Part shown: one piece after another, positions 48,501 to 60,778 of the stretch
Position numbering within the stretch: position 1 is the stretch's first letter
Layout of the letters: each line of letters begins with the position of its first letter
Source: Misgurnus anguillicaudatus
Lineage: Eukaryota > Chordata > Actinopteri > Cypriniformes > Cobitidae
DNA: 64,000 bases
Direction: 5' to 3'
Assembly (NCBI RefSeq): GCF_027580225.2
Contig: NC_073352.2
Span: 2,730,501 to 2,794,500 of the forward strand
The notes under the pieces: model-generated
What the model was told of the DNA's origin: nothing
Database searches by the model: none
What the model saw: only the letters and a program-made list of their open reading frames with translations
Translations under genes and position numbers: made by a program

Positions 48501-51500
48501 TATGTGTCCTGAAGCAGTCTTCCTAGCTGATGTGGGCTTAAGATTTCTGCTGGACATTTGAGATGAAATTTAAGATAGAGTTCTGGACATAACATTCAGT
48601 GCTTTCAGGCTAAATGTATTCATGTAAGTTTCAATTTAAGAAAGATTCCTGGACATAAAATTAGCAAATAATACAGCAGATGCCAACAGTGTCTTTGTGT
48701 TTTGAAAGAAGCAAACAAATCTTCTTTAGATCTGATAGTTTTTATGTATTTGTGGGTTTAACTCTGACTGTACAAGCCAACAGTCTGAGCATAGGCAGCA
48801 ATAAACAGGAGCAGATTTTGTCAGCCCGGCTTCAACTCATCCTCTGTAGTCTAGTGGTTAGAGCACTGATTCTCCCATATGGGAGACCTGGGTTCAAGTC
48901 CCACAGGGTTTAAGTGGAGTTCTCTACTGACAAGTAGTCACTTCTTTATCTCTGATAGAGTTTGTGGGCAGCTTATAGCCTGCAAATTCTATTTTGCCTA
49001 CCCAAATCCAGTAGGTTGTTCATTTTATTACTGTTCCTATGTCTCCTGAAGCAGTCTTCCTAGCTGATGTGGGCTTAAGATTTCTGCTGGACATTTGAGA
49101 TGAAATTTAAGATAGAGTTCTGGACATAACATTCAGTGCTTTCAGGCTAAATGTATTCATGTAAGTTTCAATTTAAGAAAGATTCCTGGACATAAAATTA
49201 GCAAATAATACAGCAGATGCCAACAGTGTCTTTGTGTTTTGAAAGAAGCAAACAAATCTTCTTTAGATCTGATAGTTTTTATGTATTTGTGGGTTTAACT
49301 CTGACTGTACAAGCCAACAGTCTGAGCATAGGCAGCAATAAACAGGAGCAGATTTTGTCAGTCCGGCTTCAACTCATCCTCTGTAGTCTAGTGGTTAGAG
49401 CACTGATTCTCCCATATGGGAGACCTGGGTTCAAGTCCCACAGGGTTTAAGTGGAGTTCTCTACTGACAAGTAGTCACTTCTTTATCTCTGATAGAGTTT
49501 GTGGGCAGCTTATAGCCTGCAAATTCTATTTTGCCTACCCAAATCCAGTAGGTTGTTCATTTTATTACTGTTCCTATGTCTCCTGAAGCAGTCTTCCTAG
49601 CTGATGTGGGCTTAAGATTTCTGCTGGACATTTGAGATGAAATTTAAGATAGAGTTCTGGACATAACATTCAGTGCTTTCAGGCTAAATGTATTCATGTA
49701 AGTTTCAATTTAAGAAAGATTCCTGGACATAAAATTAGCAAATAATACAGCAGATGCCAACAGTGTCTTTGTGTTTTGAAAGAAGCAAACAAATCTTCTT
49801 TAGATCTGATAGTTTTTATGTATTTGTGGGTTTAACTCTGACTGTACAAGCCAACAGTCTGAGCATAGGCAGCAATAAACAGGAGCAGATTTTGTCAGCC
49901 CGGCTTCAACTCATCCTCTGTAGTCTAGTGGTTAGAGCACTGATTCTCCCATATGGGAGACCTGGGTTCAAGTCCCACAGGGTTTAAGTGGAGTTCTCTA
50001 CTGACAAGTAGTCACTTCTTTATCTCTGATAGAGTTTGTGGGCAGCTTATTGCCTGCAAATTCTATTTTGCCTACCCAAATCCAGTAGGTTGTTCATTTT
50101 ATTACTGTTCCTATGTCTCCTGAAGCAGTCTTCCTAGCTGATGTGGGCTTAAGATTTCTGCTGGACATTTGAGATGAAATTTAAGATAGAGTTCTGGACA
50201 TAACATTCAGTGCTTTCAGGCTAAATGTATTCATGTAAGTTTCAATTTAAGAAAGATTCCTGGACATAAAATTAGCAAATAATACAGCAGATGCCAACAG
50301 TGTCTTTGTGTTTTGAAAGAAGCAAACAAATCTTCTTTAGATCTGATAGTTTTTATGTATTTGTGGGTTTAACTCTGACTGTACAAGCCAACAGTCTGAG
50401 CATAGGCAGCAATAAACAGGAGCAGATTTTGTCAGCCCGGTTTCAACTCATCCTCTGTAGTCTAGTGGTTAGAGCACTGATTCTCCCATATGGGAGACCT
50501 GGGTTCAAGTCCCACAGGGTTTAAGTGGAGTTCTCTACTGACAAGTAGTCACTTCTTTATCTCTGATAGAGTTTGTGGGCAGCTTATAGCCTGCAAATTC
50601 TATTTTGCCTACCCAAATCCAGTAGGTTGTTCATTTTATTACTGTTCCTATGTCTCCTGAAGCAGTCTTCCTAGCTGATGTGGGCTTAAGATTTCTGCTG
50701 GACATTTGAGATGAAATTTAAGATAGAGTTCTGGACATAACATTCAGTGCTTTCAGGCTAAATGTATTCATGTAAGTTTCAATTTAAGAAAGATTCCTGG
50801 ACCTAAAATTAGCAAATAATACAGCAGATGCCAACAGTGTCTTTGTGTTTTGAAAGAAGCAAACAAATCTTCTTTAGATCTGATAGTTTTTATGTATTTG
50901 TGGGTTTAACTCTGACTGTACAAGCCAACAGTCTGAGCATAGGCAGCAATAAACAGGAGCAGATTTTGTCAGCCCGGCTTCAACTCATCCTCTGTAGTCT
51001 AGTGGTTAGAGCACTGATTCTCCCATATGGGAGACCTGGGTTCAAGTCCCACAGGGTTTAAGTGGAGTTCTCTACTGACAAGTAGTCACTTCTTTATCTC
51101 TGATAGAGTTTGTGGGCAGCTTATTGCCTGCAAATTCTATTTTGCCTACCCAAATCCAGTAGGTTGTTCATTTTATTACTGTTCCTATGTCTCCTGAAGC
51201 AGTCTTCCTAGCTGATGTGGGCTTAAGATTTCTGCTGGACATTTGAGATGAAATTTAAGATAGAGTTCTGGACATAACATTCAGTGCTTTCAGGCTAAAT
51301 GTATTCATGTAAGTTTCAATTTAAGAAAGATTCCTGGACATAAAATTAGCAAATAATACAGCAGATGCCAACAGTGTCTTTGTGTTTTGAAAGAAGCAAA
51401 CAAATCTTCTTTAGATCTGATAGTTTTTATGTATTTGTGGGTTTAACTCTGACTGTACAAGCCAACAGTCTGAGCATAGGCAGCAATAAACAGGAGCAGA

Positions 51501-51524
51501 TTTTGTCAGCCCGGTTTCAACTCA

Positions 51525-51596
51525 TCCTCTGTAGTCTAGAGGTTAGAGCACTGATTCTCCCATATGGGAGACCTGGATTCAAGTCCCACAGGGTTT
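51525..51596 (+). pseudogene. tRNA-like copy with changes in both A and B boxes
   Basis: The A box reads TAGTCTAGAGG and the B box GATTCAAGTCC (51576-51586). This is the only full copy in which I see the B box altered; loss of its second G is expected to weaken TFIIIC binding. A mosaic type B segment follows at 51744-51790. Confidence 0.8.
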
Positions 51597-54500
51597 AAGT
51601 GGAGTTCTCTACTGACAAGTAGTCACTTCTTTATCTCTGATAGAGTTTGTGGGCAGCTTATAGCCTGCAAATTCTATTTTGCCTACCCAAATCCAGTAGG
51701 TTGTTCATTTTATTACTGTTCCTATGTGTCCTGAAGCAGTCTTCATAGCTAATGTGGGCTTAAAGTTTCTGCTGGACATTTGAGTTCAAATTTAAGATAG
51801 AGTTCTGGACATAACATTCAGTGCTTTCAGGCTAAATGTATTCATGTAAGTTTCAATTTAAGAAAGATTCCTGGACATAAAATTAGCAAATAATACAGCA
51901 GATGCCAACAGTGTCTTTGTGTTTTGAAAGAAGCAAACAAATCTTCTTTAGATCTGATAGTTTTTATGTATTTGTGGGTTTAACTCTGACTGTACAAGCC
52001 AACAGTCTGAGCATAGGCAGCAATAAACAGGAGCAGACTTTGTCAGCCCGGTTTCAACTCATCCTCTGTAGTCTAGTGGTTAGAGCACTGATTCTCCCAT
52101 ATGGGAGACCTGGGTTCAAGTCCCACAGGGTTTAAGTGGAGTTCTCTACTGACAAGTAGTCACTTCTTTATCTCTGATAGAGTTTGTGGGCAGCTTATAG
52201 CCTGCAAATTCTATTTTGCCTACCCAAATCCAGTAGGTTGTTCATTTTATTACTGTTCCTATGTCTCCTGAAGCAGTCTTCCTAGCTGATGTGGGCTTAA
52301 GATTTCTGCTGGACATTTGAGATGAAATTTAAGATAGAGTTCTGGACATAACATTCAGTGCTTTCAGGCTAAATGTATTCATGTAAGTTTCAATTTAAGA
52401 AAGATTCCTGGACCTAAAATTAGCAAATAATACAGCAGATGCCAACAGTGTCTTTGTGTTTTGAAAGAAGCAAACAAATCTTCTTTAGATCTGATAGTTT
52501 TTATGTATTTGTGGGTTTAACTCTGACTGTACAAGCCAACAGTCTGAGCCTAGGCAGCAATAAACAGGAGCAGATTTTGTCAGCCCGGTTTCAACTCATC
52601 CTCTGTAGTCTAGTGGTTAGAGCACTGATTCTCCCATATGGGAGACCTGGGTTCAAGTCCCACAGGGTTTAAGTGGAGTTCTCTACTGACAAGTAGTCAC
52701 TTCTTTATCTCTGATAGAGTTTGTGGGCAGCTTATTGCCTGCAAATTCTATTTTGCCTACCCAAATCCAGTAGGTTGTTCATTTTATTACTGTTCCTATG
52801 TCTCCTGAAGCAGTCTTCCTAGCTGATGTGGGCTTAAGATTTCTGCTGGACATTTGAGATGAAATTTAAGATAGAGTTCTGGACATAACATTCAGTGCTT
52901 TCAGGCTAAATGTATTCATGTAAGTTTCAATTTAAGAAAGATTCCTGGACATAAAATTAGCAAATAATACAGCAGATGCCAACAGTGTCTTTGTGTTTTG
53001 AAAGAAGCAAACAAATCTTCTTTAGATCTGATAGTTTTTATGTATTTGTGGGTTTAACTCTGACTGTACAAGCCAACAGTCTGAGCATAGGCAGCAATAA
53101 ACAGGAGCAGATTTGGTCAGCCCGGTTTCAACTCATCCTCTGTAGTCTAGTGGTTAGAGCACTGATTCTCCCATATGGGAGACCTGGGTTCAAGTCCCAC
53201 AGGGTTTAAGTGGAGTTCTCTACTGACAAGTAGTCACTTCTTTATCTCTGATAGAGTTTGTGGGCAGCTTATAGCCTGCAAATTCTATTTTGCCTACCCA
53301 AATCCAGTAGGTTGTTCATTTTATTACTGTTCCTATGTCTCCTGAAGCAGTCTTCCTAGCTGATGTGGGCTTAAGATTTCTGCTAGACATTTGAGATGAA
53401 ATTTAAGATAGAGTTCTGGACATAACATTCAGTGCTTTCAGGCTAAATGTATTCATGTAAGTTTCAATTTAAGAAAGATTCCTGGACATAAAATTAGCAA
53501 ATAATACAGCAGATGCCAACAGTGTCTTTGTGTTTTGAAAGAAGCAAACAAATCTTCTTTAGATCTGATAGTTTTTATGTATTTGTGGGTTTAACTCTGA
53601 CTGTACAAGCCAACAGTCTGGGCATAGGCAGCAATAAACAGAAGCAGATTTTGTCAGCCCAGCTTCAACTCATCCTCTGTAGTCTAGTGGTTAGAGCACT
53701 GATTCTCCCATATGGGAGACCTGGGTTCAAGTCCCACAGGGTTTAAGTGGAGTTCTCTACTGACAAGTAGTCACTTCTTTATCTCTGATAGAGTTTGTGG
53801 GCAGCTTATAGCCTGCAAATTCTATTTTGCCTACCCAAATCCAGTAGGTTGTTCATTTTATTACTGTTCCTATGTCTCCTGAAGCAGTCTTCCTAGCTGA
53901 TGTGGGCTTAAGATTTCTGCTGGACATTTGAGATGAAATTTAAGATAGAGTTCTGGACATAACATTCAGTGCTTTCAGGCTAAATGTATTCATGTAAGTT
54001 TCAATTTAAGAAAGATTCCTGGACATAAAATTAGCAAATAATACAGCAGATGCCAACAGTGTCTTTGTGTTTTGAAAGAAGCAAACAAATCTTCTTTAGA
54101 TCTGATAGTTTTTATGTATTTGTGGGTTTAACTCTGACTGTACAAGCCAACAGTCTGAGCATAGGCAGCAATAAACAGGAGCAGATTTTGTCAGCCCGGC
54201 TTCAACTCATCCTCTGTAGTCTAGTGGTTAGAGCACTGATTCTCCCATATGGGAGACCTGGGTTCAAGTCCCACAGGGTTTAAGTGGAGTTCTCTACTGA
54301 CAAGTAGTCACTTCTTTATCTCTGATAGAGTTTGTGGGCAGCTTATAGCCTGCAAATTCTATTTTGCCTACCCAAATCCAGTAGGTTGTTCATTTTATTA
54401 CTGTTCCTATGTCTCCTGAAGCAGTCTTCCTAGCTGATGTGGGCTTAAGATTTCTGCTGGACATTTGAGATGAAATTTAAGATAGAGTTCTGGACATAAC

Positions 54501-56357
54501 ATTCAGTGCTTTCAGGCTAAATGTATTCATGTAAGTTTCAATTTAAGAAAGATTCCTGGACATAAAATTAGCAAATAATACAGCAGATGCCAACAGTGTC
54601 TTTGTGTTTTGAAAGAAGCAAACAAATCTTCTTTAGATCTGATAGTTTTTATGTATTTGTGGGTTTAACTCTGACTGTACAAGCCAACAGTCTGAGCATA
54701 GGCAGCAATAAACAGGAGCAGATTTTGTCAGCCCGGTTTCAACTCATCCTCTGTAGTCTAGTGGTTAGAGCACTGATTCTCCCATATGGGAGACCTGGGT
54801 TCAAGTCCCACAGGGTTTAAGTGGAGTTCTCTACTGACAAGTAGTCACTTCTTTATCTCTGATAGAGTTTGTGGGCAGCTTATAGGCTGAAAATTCTATT
54901 TTGCCTACCCAAATCCAGTAGGTTGTTCATTTTATTACTGTTCCTATGTCTCCTGAAGCAGTCTTCCTAGCTGATGTGGGCTTAAGATTTCTGCTGGACA
55001 TTTGAGATGAAATTTAAGATAGAGTTCTGGACATAACATTCAGTGCTTTCAGGCTAAATGTATTCATGTAAGTTTCAATTTAAGAAAGATTCCTGGACCT
55101 AAAATTAGCAAATAATACAGCAGATGCCAACAGTGTCTTTGTGTTTTGAAAGAAGCAAACAAATCTTCTTTAGATCTGATAGTTTTTATGTATTTGTGGG
55201 TTTAACTCTGACTGTACAAGCCAACAATCTGAGCCTAGGCAGCAATAAACAGGAGCAGATTTTGTCAGCCCGGCTTCAACTCATCCTCTGTAGTCTAGTG
55301 GTTAGAGCACTGATTCTCCCATATGGGAGACCTGGGTTCAAGTCCCACAGGGTTTAAGTGGAGTTCTCTACTGACAAGTAGTCACTTCTTTATCTCTGAT
55401 AGAGTTTGTGGGCAGCTTATTGCCTGCAAATTCTATTTTGCCTACCCAAATCCAGTAGGTTGTTCATTTTATTACTGTTCCTATGTCTCCTGAAGCAGTC
55501 TTCCTAGCTGATGTGGGCTTAAGATTTCTGCTGGACATTTGAGATGAAATTTAAGATAGAGTTCTGGACATAACATTCAGTGCTTTCAGGCTAAATGTAT
55601 TCATGTAAGTTTCAATTTAAGAAAGATTCCTGGACATAAAATTAGCAAATAATACAGCAGATGCCAACAGTGTCTTTGTGTTTTGAAAGAAGCAAACAAA
55701 TCTTCTTTAGATCTGATAGTTTTTATGTATTTGTGGGTTTAACTCTGACTGTACAAGCCAACAGTCTGAGCATAGGCAGTAATAAACAGGAGCAGATTTG
55801 GTCAGCCCGGTTTCAACTCATCCTCTGTAGTCTAGTGGTTAGAGCACTGATTCTCCCATATGGGAGACCTGGGTTCAAGTCCCACAGGGTTTAAGTGGAG
55901 TTCTCTACTGACAAGTAGTCACTTCTTTATCTCTGATAGAGTTAGTGGGCAGCTTATAGCCTGCAAATTTTATTTTGCCTACCCAAATCCAGTAGGTTGT
56001 TCATTTTATTACTGTTCCTATGTCTCCTGAAGCAGTCTTCCTAGCTGATGTGGGCTTAAGATTTCTGCTGGACATTTGAGATGAAATTTAAGATAGAGTT
56101 CTGGACATAACATTCAGTGCTTTCAGGCTAAATGTATTCATGTAAGTTTCAATTTAAGAAAGATTCCTGGACATAAAATTAGCAAATAATACAGCAGATG
56201 CCAACAGTGTCTTTGTGTTTTGAAAGAAGCAAACAAATCTTCTTTAGATCTGATAGTTTTTATGTATTTGTGGGTTTAACTCTGACTGTACAAGCCAACA
56301 GTCTGAGCATAGGCACCAATAAACAGGAGCAGATTTTGTCAGCCCGGCTCCAACTCA

Positions 56358-56429
56358 TCCTCTGTAGTCTAGTGGTTAGAGCACTGATTCTCTTATATGT
56401 GAGACCTGGGTTCAAGTCCCACAGGGTTT
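56358..56429 (+). pseudogene. tRNA-like copy, twin of the one at 9104
   Basis: It carries the same three central-arm substitutions. Just upstream it has GGCACCAATAAAC (near 56315) where the array has GGCAGCAATAAAC, a private change made after the two copies separated. Confidence 0.8.
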
Positions 56430-56893
56430 AAGTGGAGTTCTCTACTGACAAGTAGTCATTCTTTATCTCTGATAGAGTTTGTGGGCAGCTTATAGCCTGC
56501 AAATTCTATTTTGCCTACCCAAATCCAGTAGGTTGTTCATTTTATTACTGTTCCTATGTCTCCTGAAGCAGTCTTCATAGCTAATGTGGGCTTAAAGTTT
56601 CTGCTGGACATTTGAGTTCAAATTTAATATAGAGTTCTGGACATAACATTCAGTGCTTTCCAGCAAAATGGATTCATGTAAGTTTCAATTTAAGAAAGAT
56701 TCCTGGACCTAAAATTAGCAAATAATACAGCAGATGCCAACAGTGTCTTTGTGTTTTGACAGAAGCAAACAAATTTTCTTTAGATCTGATAGTTTTTATG
56801 TATTTGTGGGTTTAACTCTGACTGTACAAGCCAACAGTCTGAGCATAGGCAGCAATAAACAGGAGCAGATTTTGTCAGCCCGGTTTCAACTCA
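56358..56893 (+). repeat. 536-bp monomer, sister of the one at 9104
   Basis: It has the same TCTCTTATATGTGAGA arm, the same missing C (56458) and the same type B segment (56576-56674) as the monomer at 9104. It differs from it by GGACCTAAAATT instead of GGACATAAAATT near 56705, by TTTTGACAGAAGC near 56755 and by AAATTTTCT near 56772. Confidence 0.93.
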
Positions 56894-59041
56894 TCCTCTG
56901 TAGTCTAGTGGTTAGAGCACTGATTCTCCCATATGGGAGACCTGGGTTCAAGTCCCACAGGGTTTAAGTGGAGTTCTCTACTGAGAAGTAGTCACTTCTT
57001 TATCTCTGATAGAGTTTGTGGGCAGCTTATAGCCTGCAAATTCTATTTTGCCTACGTAAATCCAGTAGGTTGTTCATTTTATTACTGTTCCTATGTGTCC
57101 TGAAGCAGTCTTCCTAGCTGATGTGGGCTTAATATTTCTGCTGGACATTTGAGATGAAATTTAAGATAGAATTCTGGACATAACATTCAGTGCTTTCAGG
57201 CTAAATGTATTCATGTAAGTTTCAATTTAAGAAAGATTCCTGGACATAAAATTAGCAAATAATACAGCAGATGCCAACAGTGTCTTTGTGTTTTGAAAGA
57301 AGCAAACAAATCTTCTTTAGATCTGATAGTTTTTATGTATTTGTGGGTTTAACTCTGACTGTACAAGCCAACAGTCTGAGCATAGGCAGCAATAAACAGG
57401 AGCAGATTTTGTCAGCCCGGTTTCAACTCATCCTCTGTAGTCTAGTGGTTAGAGCACTGATTCTCCCATATGGGAGACCTGGGTTCAAGTCCCACAGGGT
57501 TTAAGTGGAGTTCTCTACTGACAAGTAGTCACTTCTTTATCTCTGATAGAGTTTGTGGGCAGCTTATAGGCTGCAAATTCTATTTTGCCTACCCAAATCC
57601 AGTAGGTTGTTCATTTTATTACTGTTCCTATGTCTCCTGAAGCAGTCTTCCTAGCTGATGTGGGCTTAAGATTTCTGCTGGACATTTGAGATGAAATTTA
57701 AGATAGAGTTCTGGACATAACATTCAGTGCCTTCAGGCTAAATGTATTCATGTAAGTTTCAATTTAAGAAAGATTCCTGGACATAAAATTAGCAAATAAT
57801 ACAGCAGATGCCAACAGTGTCTTTGTGTTTTGAAAGAAGCATAGAAATCTTCTTTAGATCTGATAGTTTTTATGTATTTGTGGGTTTAACTCTGACTGTA
57901 CAAGCCAACAGTCTGAGCATAGGCAGCAATAAACAGGAGCAGATTTTGTCAGCCCGGTTTCAACTCATCCTCTGTAGTCTAGTGGTTAGAGCACTGATTC
58001 TCCCGTATGGGAGACCTGGGTTCAAGTCCCACAGGGTTTAAGTGGAGTTCTCTACTGACAAGTAGTCACTTCTTTATCTCTGATAGAGTTTGTGGGCAGC
58101 TTATAGGCTGAAAATTCTATTTTGCCTACCCAAATCCAGTAGGTTGTTCATTTTATTACTGTTCCTATGTCTCCTGAAGCAGTCTTCCTAGCTGATGTGG
58201 GCTTAAGATTTCTGCTGGACATTTGAGATGAAATTTAAGATAGAGTTCTGGACATAACATTCAGTGCTTTCAGGCTAAATGTATTCATGTAAGTTTCAAT
58301 TTAAGAAAGATTCCTGGACCTAAAATTAGCAAATAATACAGCAGATGCCAACAGTGTCTTTGTGTTTTGAAAGAAGCAAACAAATCTTCTTTAGATCTGA
58401 TAGTTTTTATGTATTTGTGGGTTTAACTCTGACTGTACAAGCCAACAATCTGAGCCTAGGCAGCAATAAACAGGAGCAGATTTTGTCAGCCCGGCTTCAA
58501 CTCATCCTCTGTAGTCTAGTGGTTAGAGCACTGATTCTCCCATATGGGAGACCTGGGTTCAAGTCCCACAGGGTTTAAGTGGAGTTCTCTACTGACAAGT
58601 AGTCACTTCTTTATCTCTGATAGAGTTTGTGGGCAGCTTATTGCCTGCAAATTTTATTTTGCCTACCCAAATCCAGTAGGTTGTTCATTTTATTACTGTT
58701 CCTATGTCTCCTGAAGCAGTCTTCCTAGCTGATGTGGGCTTAAGATTTCTGCTGGACATTTGAGATGAAATTTAAGATAGAGTTCTGGACATAACATTCA
58801 GTGCTTTCAGGCTAAATGTATTCATGTAAGTTTCAATTTAAGAAAGATTCCTGGACATAAAATTAGCAAATAATACAGCAGATGCCAACAGTGTCTTTGT
58901 GTTTTGAAAGAAGCAAACGAATCTTCTTTAGATCTGATAGTTTTTATGTATTTGTGGGTTTAACTCTGACTGTACAAGCCAACAGTCTGAGCATAGGCAG
59001 CAATAAACAGGAGCAGATTTGGTCAGCCCGGTTTCAACTCA
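56894..59041 (+). repeat. Four in-phase 537-bp monomers (starts 56894 + 537k)
   Basis: A mixed-haplotype stretch. The monomer at 56894 carries CCTACGTAAATCC and TTAATATTTCTG, marks otherwise seen near 14.6, 17.3 and 22.2 kb. The tRNA-like copy at 57968 has an A-to-G change at 58005 that destroys the CATATG centre of the palindrome. AGCATAGAAATC near 57840 is private. Confidence 0.93.
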
Positions 59042-59579
59042 TCCTCTGTAGTCTAGTGGTTAGAGCACTGATTCTCTCATATGGGAGACCTGGGTTCAAG
59101 TCCCACAGGGTTTAAGTGGAGTTCTCTACTGACAAGTAGTCACTTCTTTATCTCTGATAGAGTTAGTGGGCAGCTTATAGCCTGCAAATTCTATTTTGCC
59201 TACCCAAATCCAGTAGGTTGTTCATTTTATTACTGTTCCTATGTCTCCTGAAGCAGTCTTCCTAGCTGATGTGGGCTTAAGATTTCTGCTAGACATTTGA
59301 GATGAAATTTAAGATAGAGTTCTGGACATAACATTCAGTGCTTTCAGGCTAAATGTATTAATGTAAGTTTCAATTTAAGAAAGATTCCTGGACATAAAAT
59401 TAGCAAATAATACAGCAGATGCCAACAGTGTCTTTGTGTTTTGAAAGAAGCAAACAAATCTTCTTTAGATCTGATAGTTTTTTATGTATTTGTGGGTTTA
59501 ACTCTGACTGTACAAGCCAACAGTCTGGGCATAGGCAGCAATAAACAGGAGCAGATTTTGTCAGCCCAGCTTCAACTCA
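59042..59579 (+). repeat. 538-bp monomer with a one-base T insertion
   Basis: The usual five-T run is six Ts here (59478-59483), the only net insertion in the window. Its tRNA-like copy has a C-to-T change at 59077 in the left arm of the palindrome with no matching change in the right arm. Confidence 0.93.
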
Positions 59580-60778
59580 TCCTCTGTAGTCTAGTGGTTA
59601 GAGCACTGATTCTCCCATATGGGAGACCTGGGTTCAAGTCCCACAGGGTTTAAGTGGAGTTCTCTACTGACAAGTAGTCACTTCTTTATCTCTGATAGAG
59701 TTTGTGGGCAGCTTATAGCCTGCAAATTCTATTTTGCCTACCCAAATCCAGTGGGTTGTTAATTTTATTACTGTTCCTATGTCTCCTGAAGCAGTCTTCC
59801 TAGCTGATGTGGGCTTAAGATTTCTGCTGGACATTTGAGATGAAATTTAAGATAGAGTTCTGGACATAACATTCAGTGCTTTCAGGCTAAATGTATTCAT
59901 GTAAGTCTCAATTTAAGAAAGATTCCTGGACATAAAATTAGCAAATAATACAGCAGATGCCAACAGTGTCTTTGTGTTTTGAAAGAAGCAAACAAATCTT
60001 CTTTAGATCTGATAGTTTTTATGTATTTGTGGGTTTAACTCTGACTGTACAAGCCAACAGTCTGAGCATAGGCAGCATTAAACAGGAGCAGATTTTGTCA
60101 GCCCGGTTTCAACTCATCCTCTGTAGTCTAGTGGTTAGAGCACCGATTCTCCCATATGGGAGACCTGGGTTCAAGTCCCACAGGGTTTAAGTGGAGTTCT
60201 CTACTGACAAGTAGTCACTTCTTTATCTCTGATAGAGTTTGTGGGCAGCTTATTGCCTGCAAATTCTATTTTGCCTACCCAAATCCAGTAGGTTGTTCAT
60301 TTTATTACTGTTCCTATGTCTCCTGAAGCAGTCTTCCTAGCTGATTTGGGCTTAAGATTTCTGCTGGACATTTGAGATGAAATTTAAGATAGAGTTCTGG
60401 ACATAACATTCAGTGCTTTCAGGCTAAATGTATTCATGTAAGTCTCAATTTAAGAAAGATTCCTGGACATAAAATTAGCAAATAATACAGCAGATGCCAA
60501 CAGTGTCTTTGTGTTTTGAAAGAAGCAAACAAATCTTCTTTAGATCTGATAGTTTTTATGTATTTGTGGGTTTAACTCTGACTGTACAAGCCAACAGTCT
60601 GAGCATAGGCAGCAATAAACAGGAGCAGACTTTGTCAGCCCGGTTTCAACTCATCCTCTGTAGTCTAGTGGTTAGAGCACTGATTCTCCCATATGGGAGA
60701 CCTGGGTTCAAGTCCCACAGGGTTTAAGTGGAGTTCTCTACTGACAAGTAGTCACTTCTTTATCTCTGATAGAGTTTG
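59280..60778 (+). repeat. Six-monomer-offset duplication, copy 1
   Basis: The partner begins 3222 bp later and runs to the window edge. Shared rare marks are TATTAATG (59357 and 62580), CTGGGCATAGG, CAGTGGGTTG (59749 and 62972), AAGTCTCAA (59904 and 63126), GCACCGATTC (60140 and 63362), TGATTTGGG (60343 and 63564) and GCAGACTTTG (60626 and 63848). Private to this copy: the extra T near 59478, GTTAATTTT near 59758 and GCATTAAAC near 60076. Confidence 0.87.

Larger units (their letters stand above)
32730..56357 (+). repeat. Forty-four in-phase 537-bp monomers (starts 32730 + 537k)
   Basis: The first half (to about 46 kb) is nearly invariant. From about 46.5 kb type B segments appear (46911-47010, 47985-48084, 51744-51790), and from about 53 kb variants typical of the first 9 kb return (GATTTGGTC at 53113 and 55797; CTGGGCATAGG near 53620). 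Confidence 0.95.
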
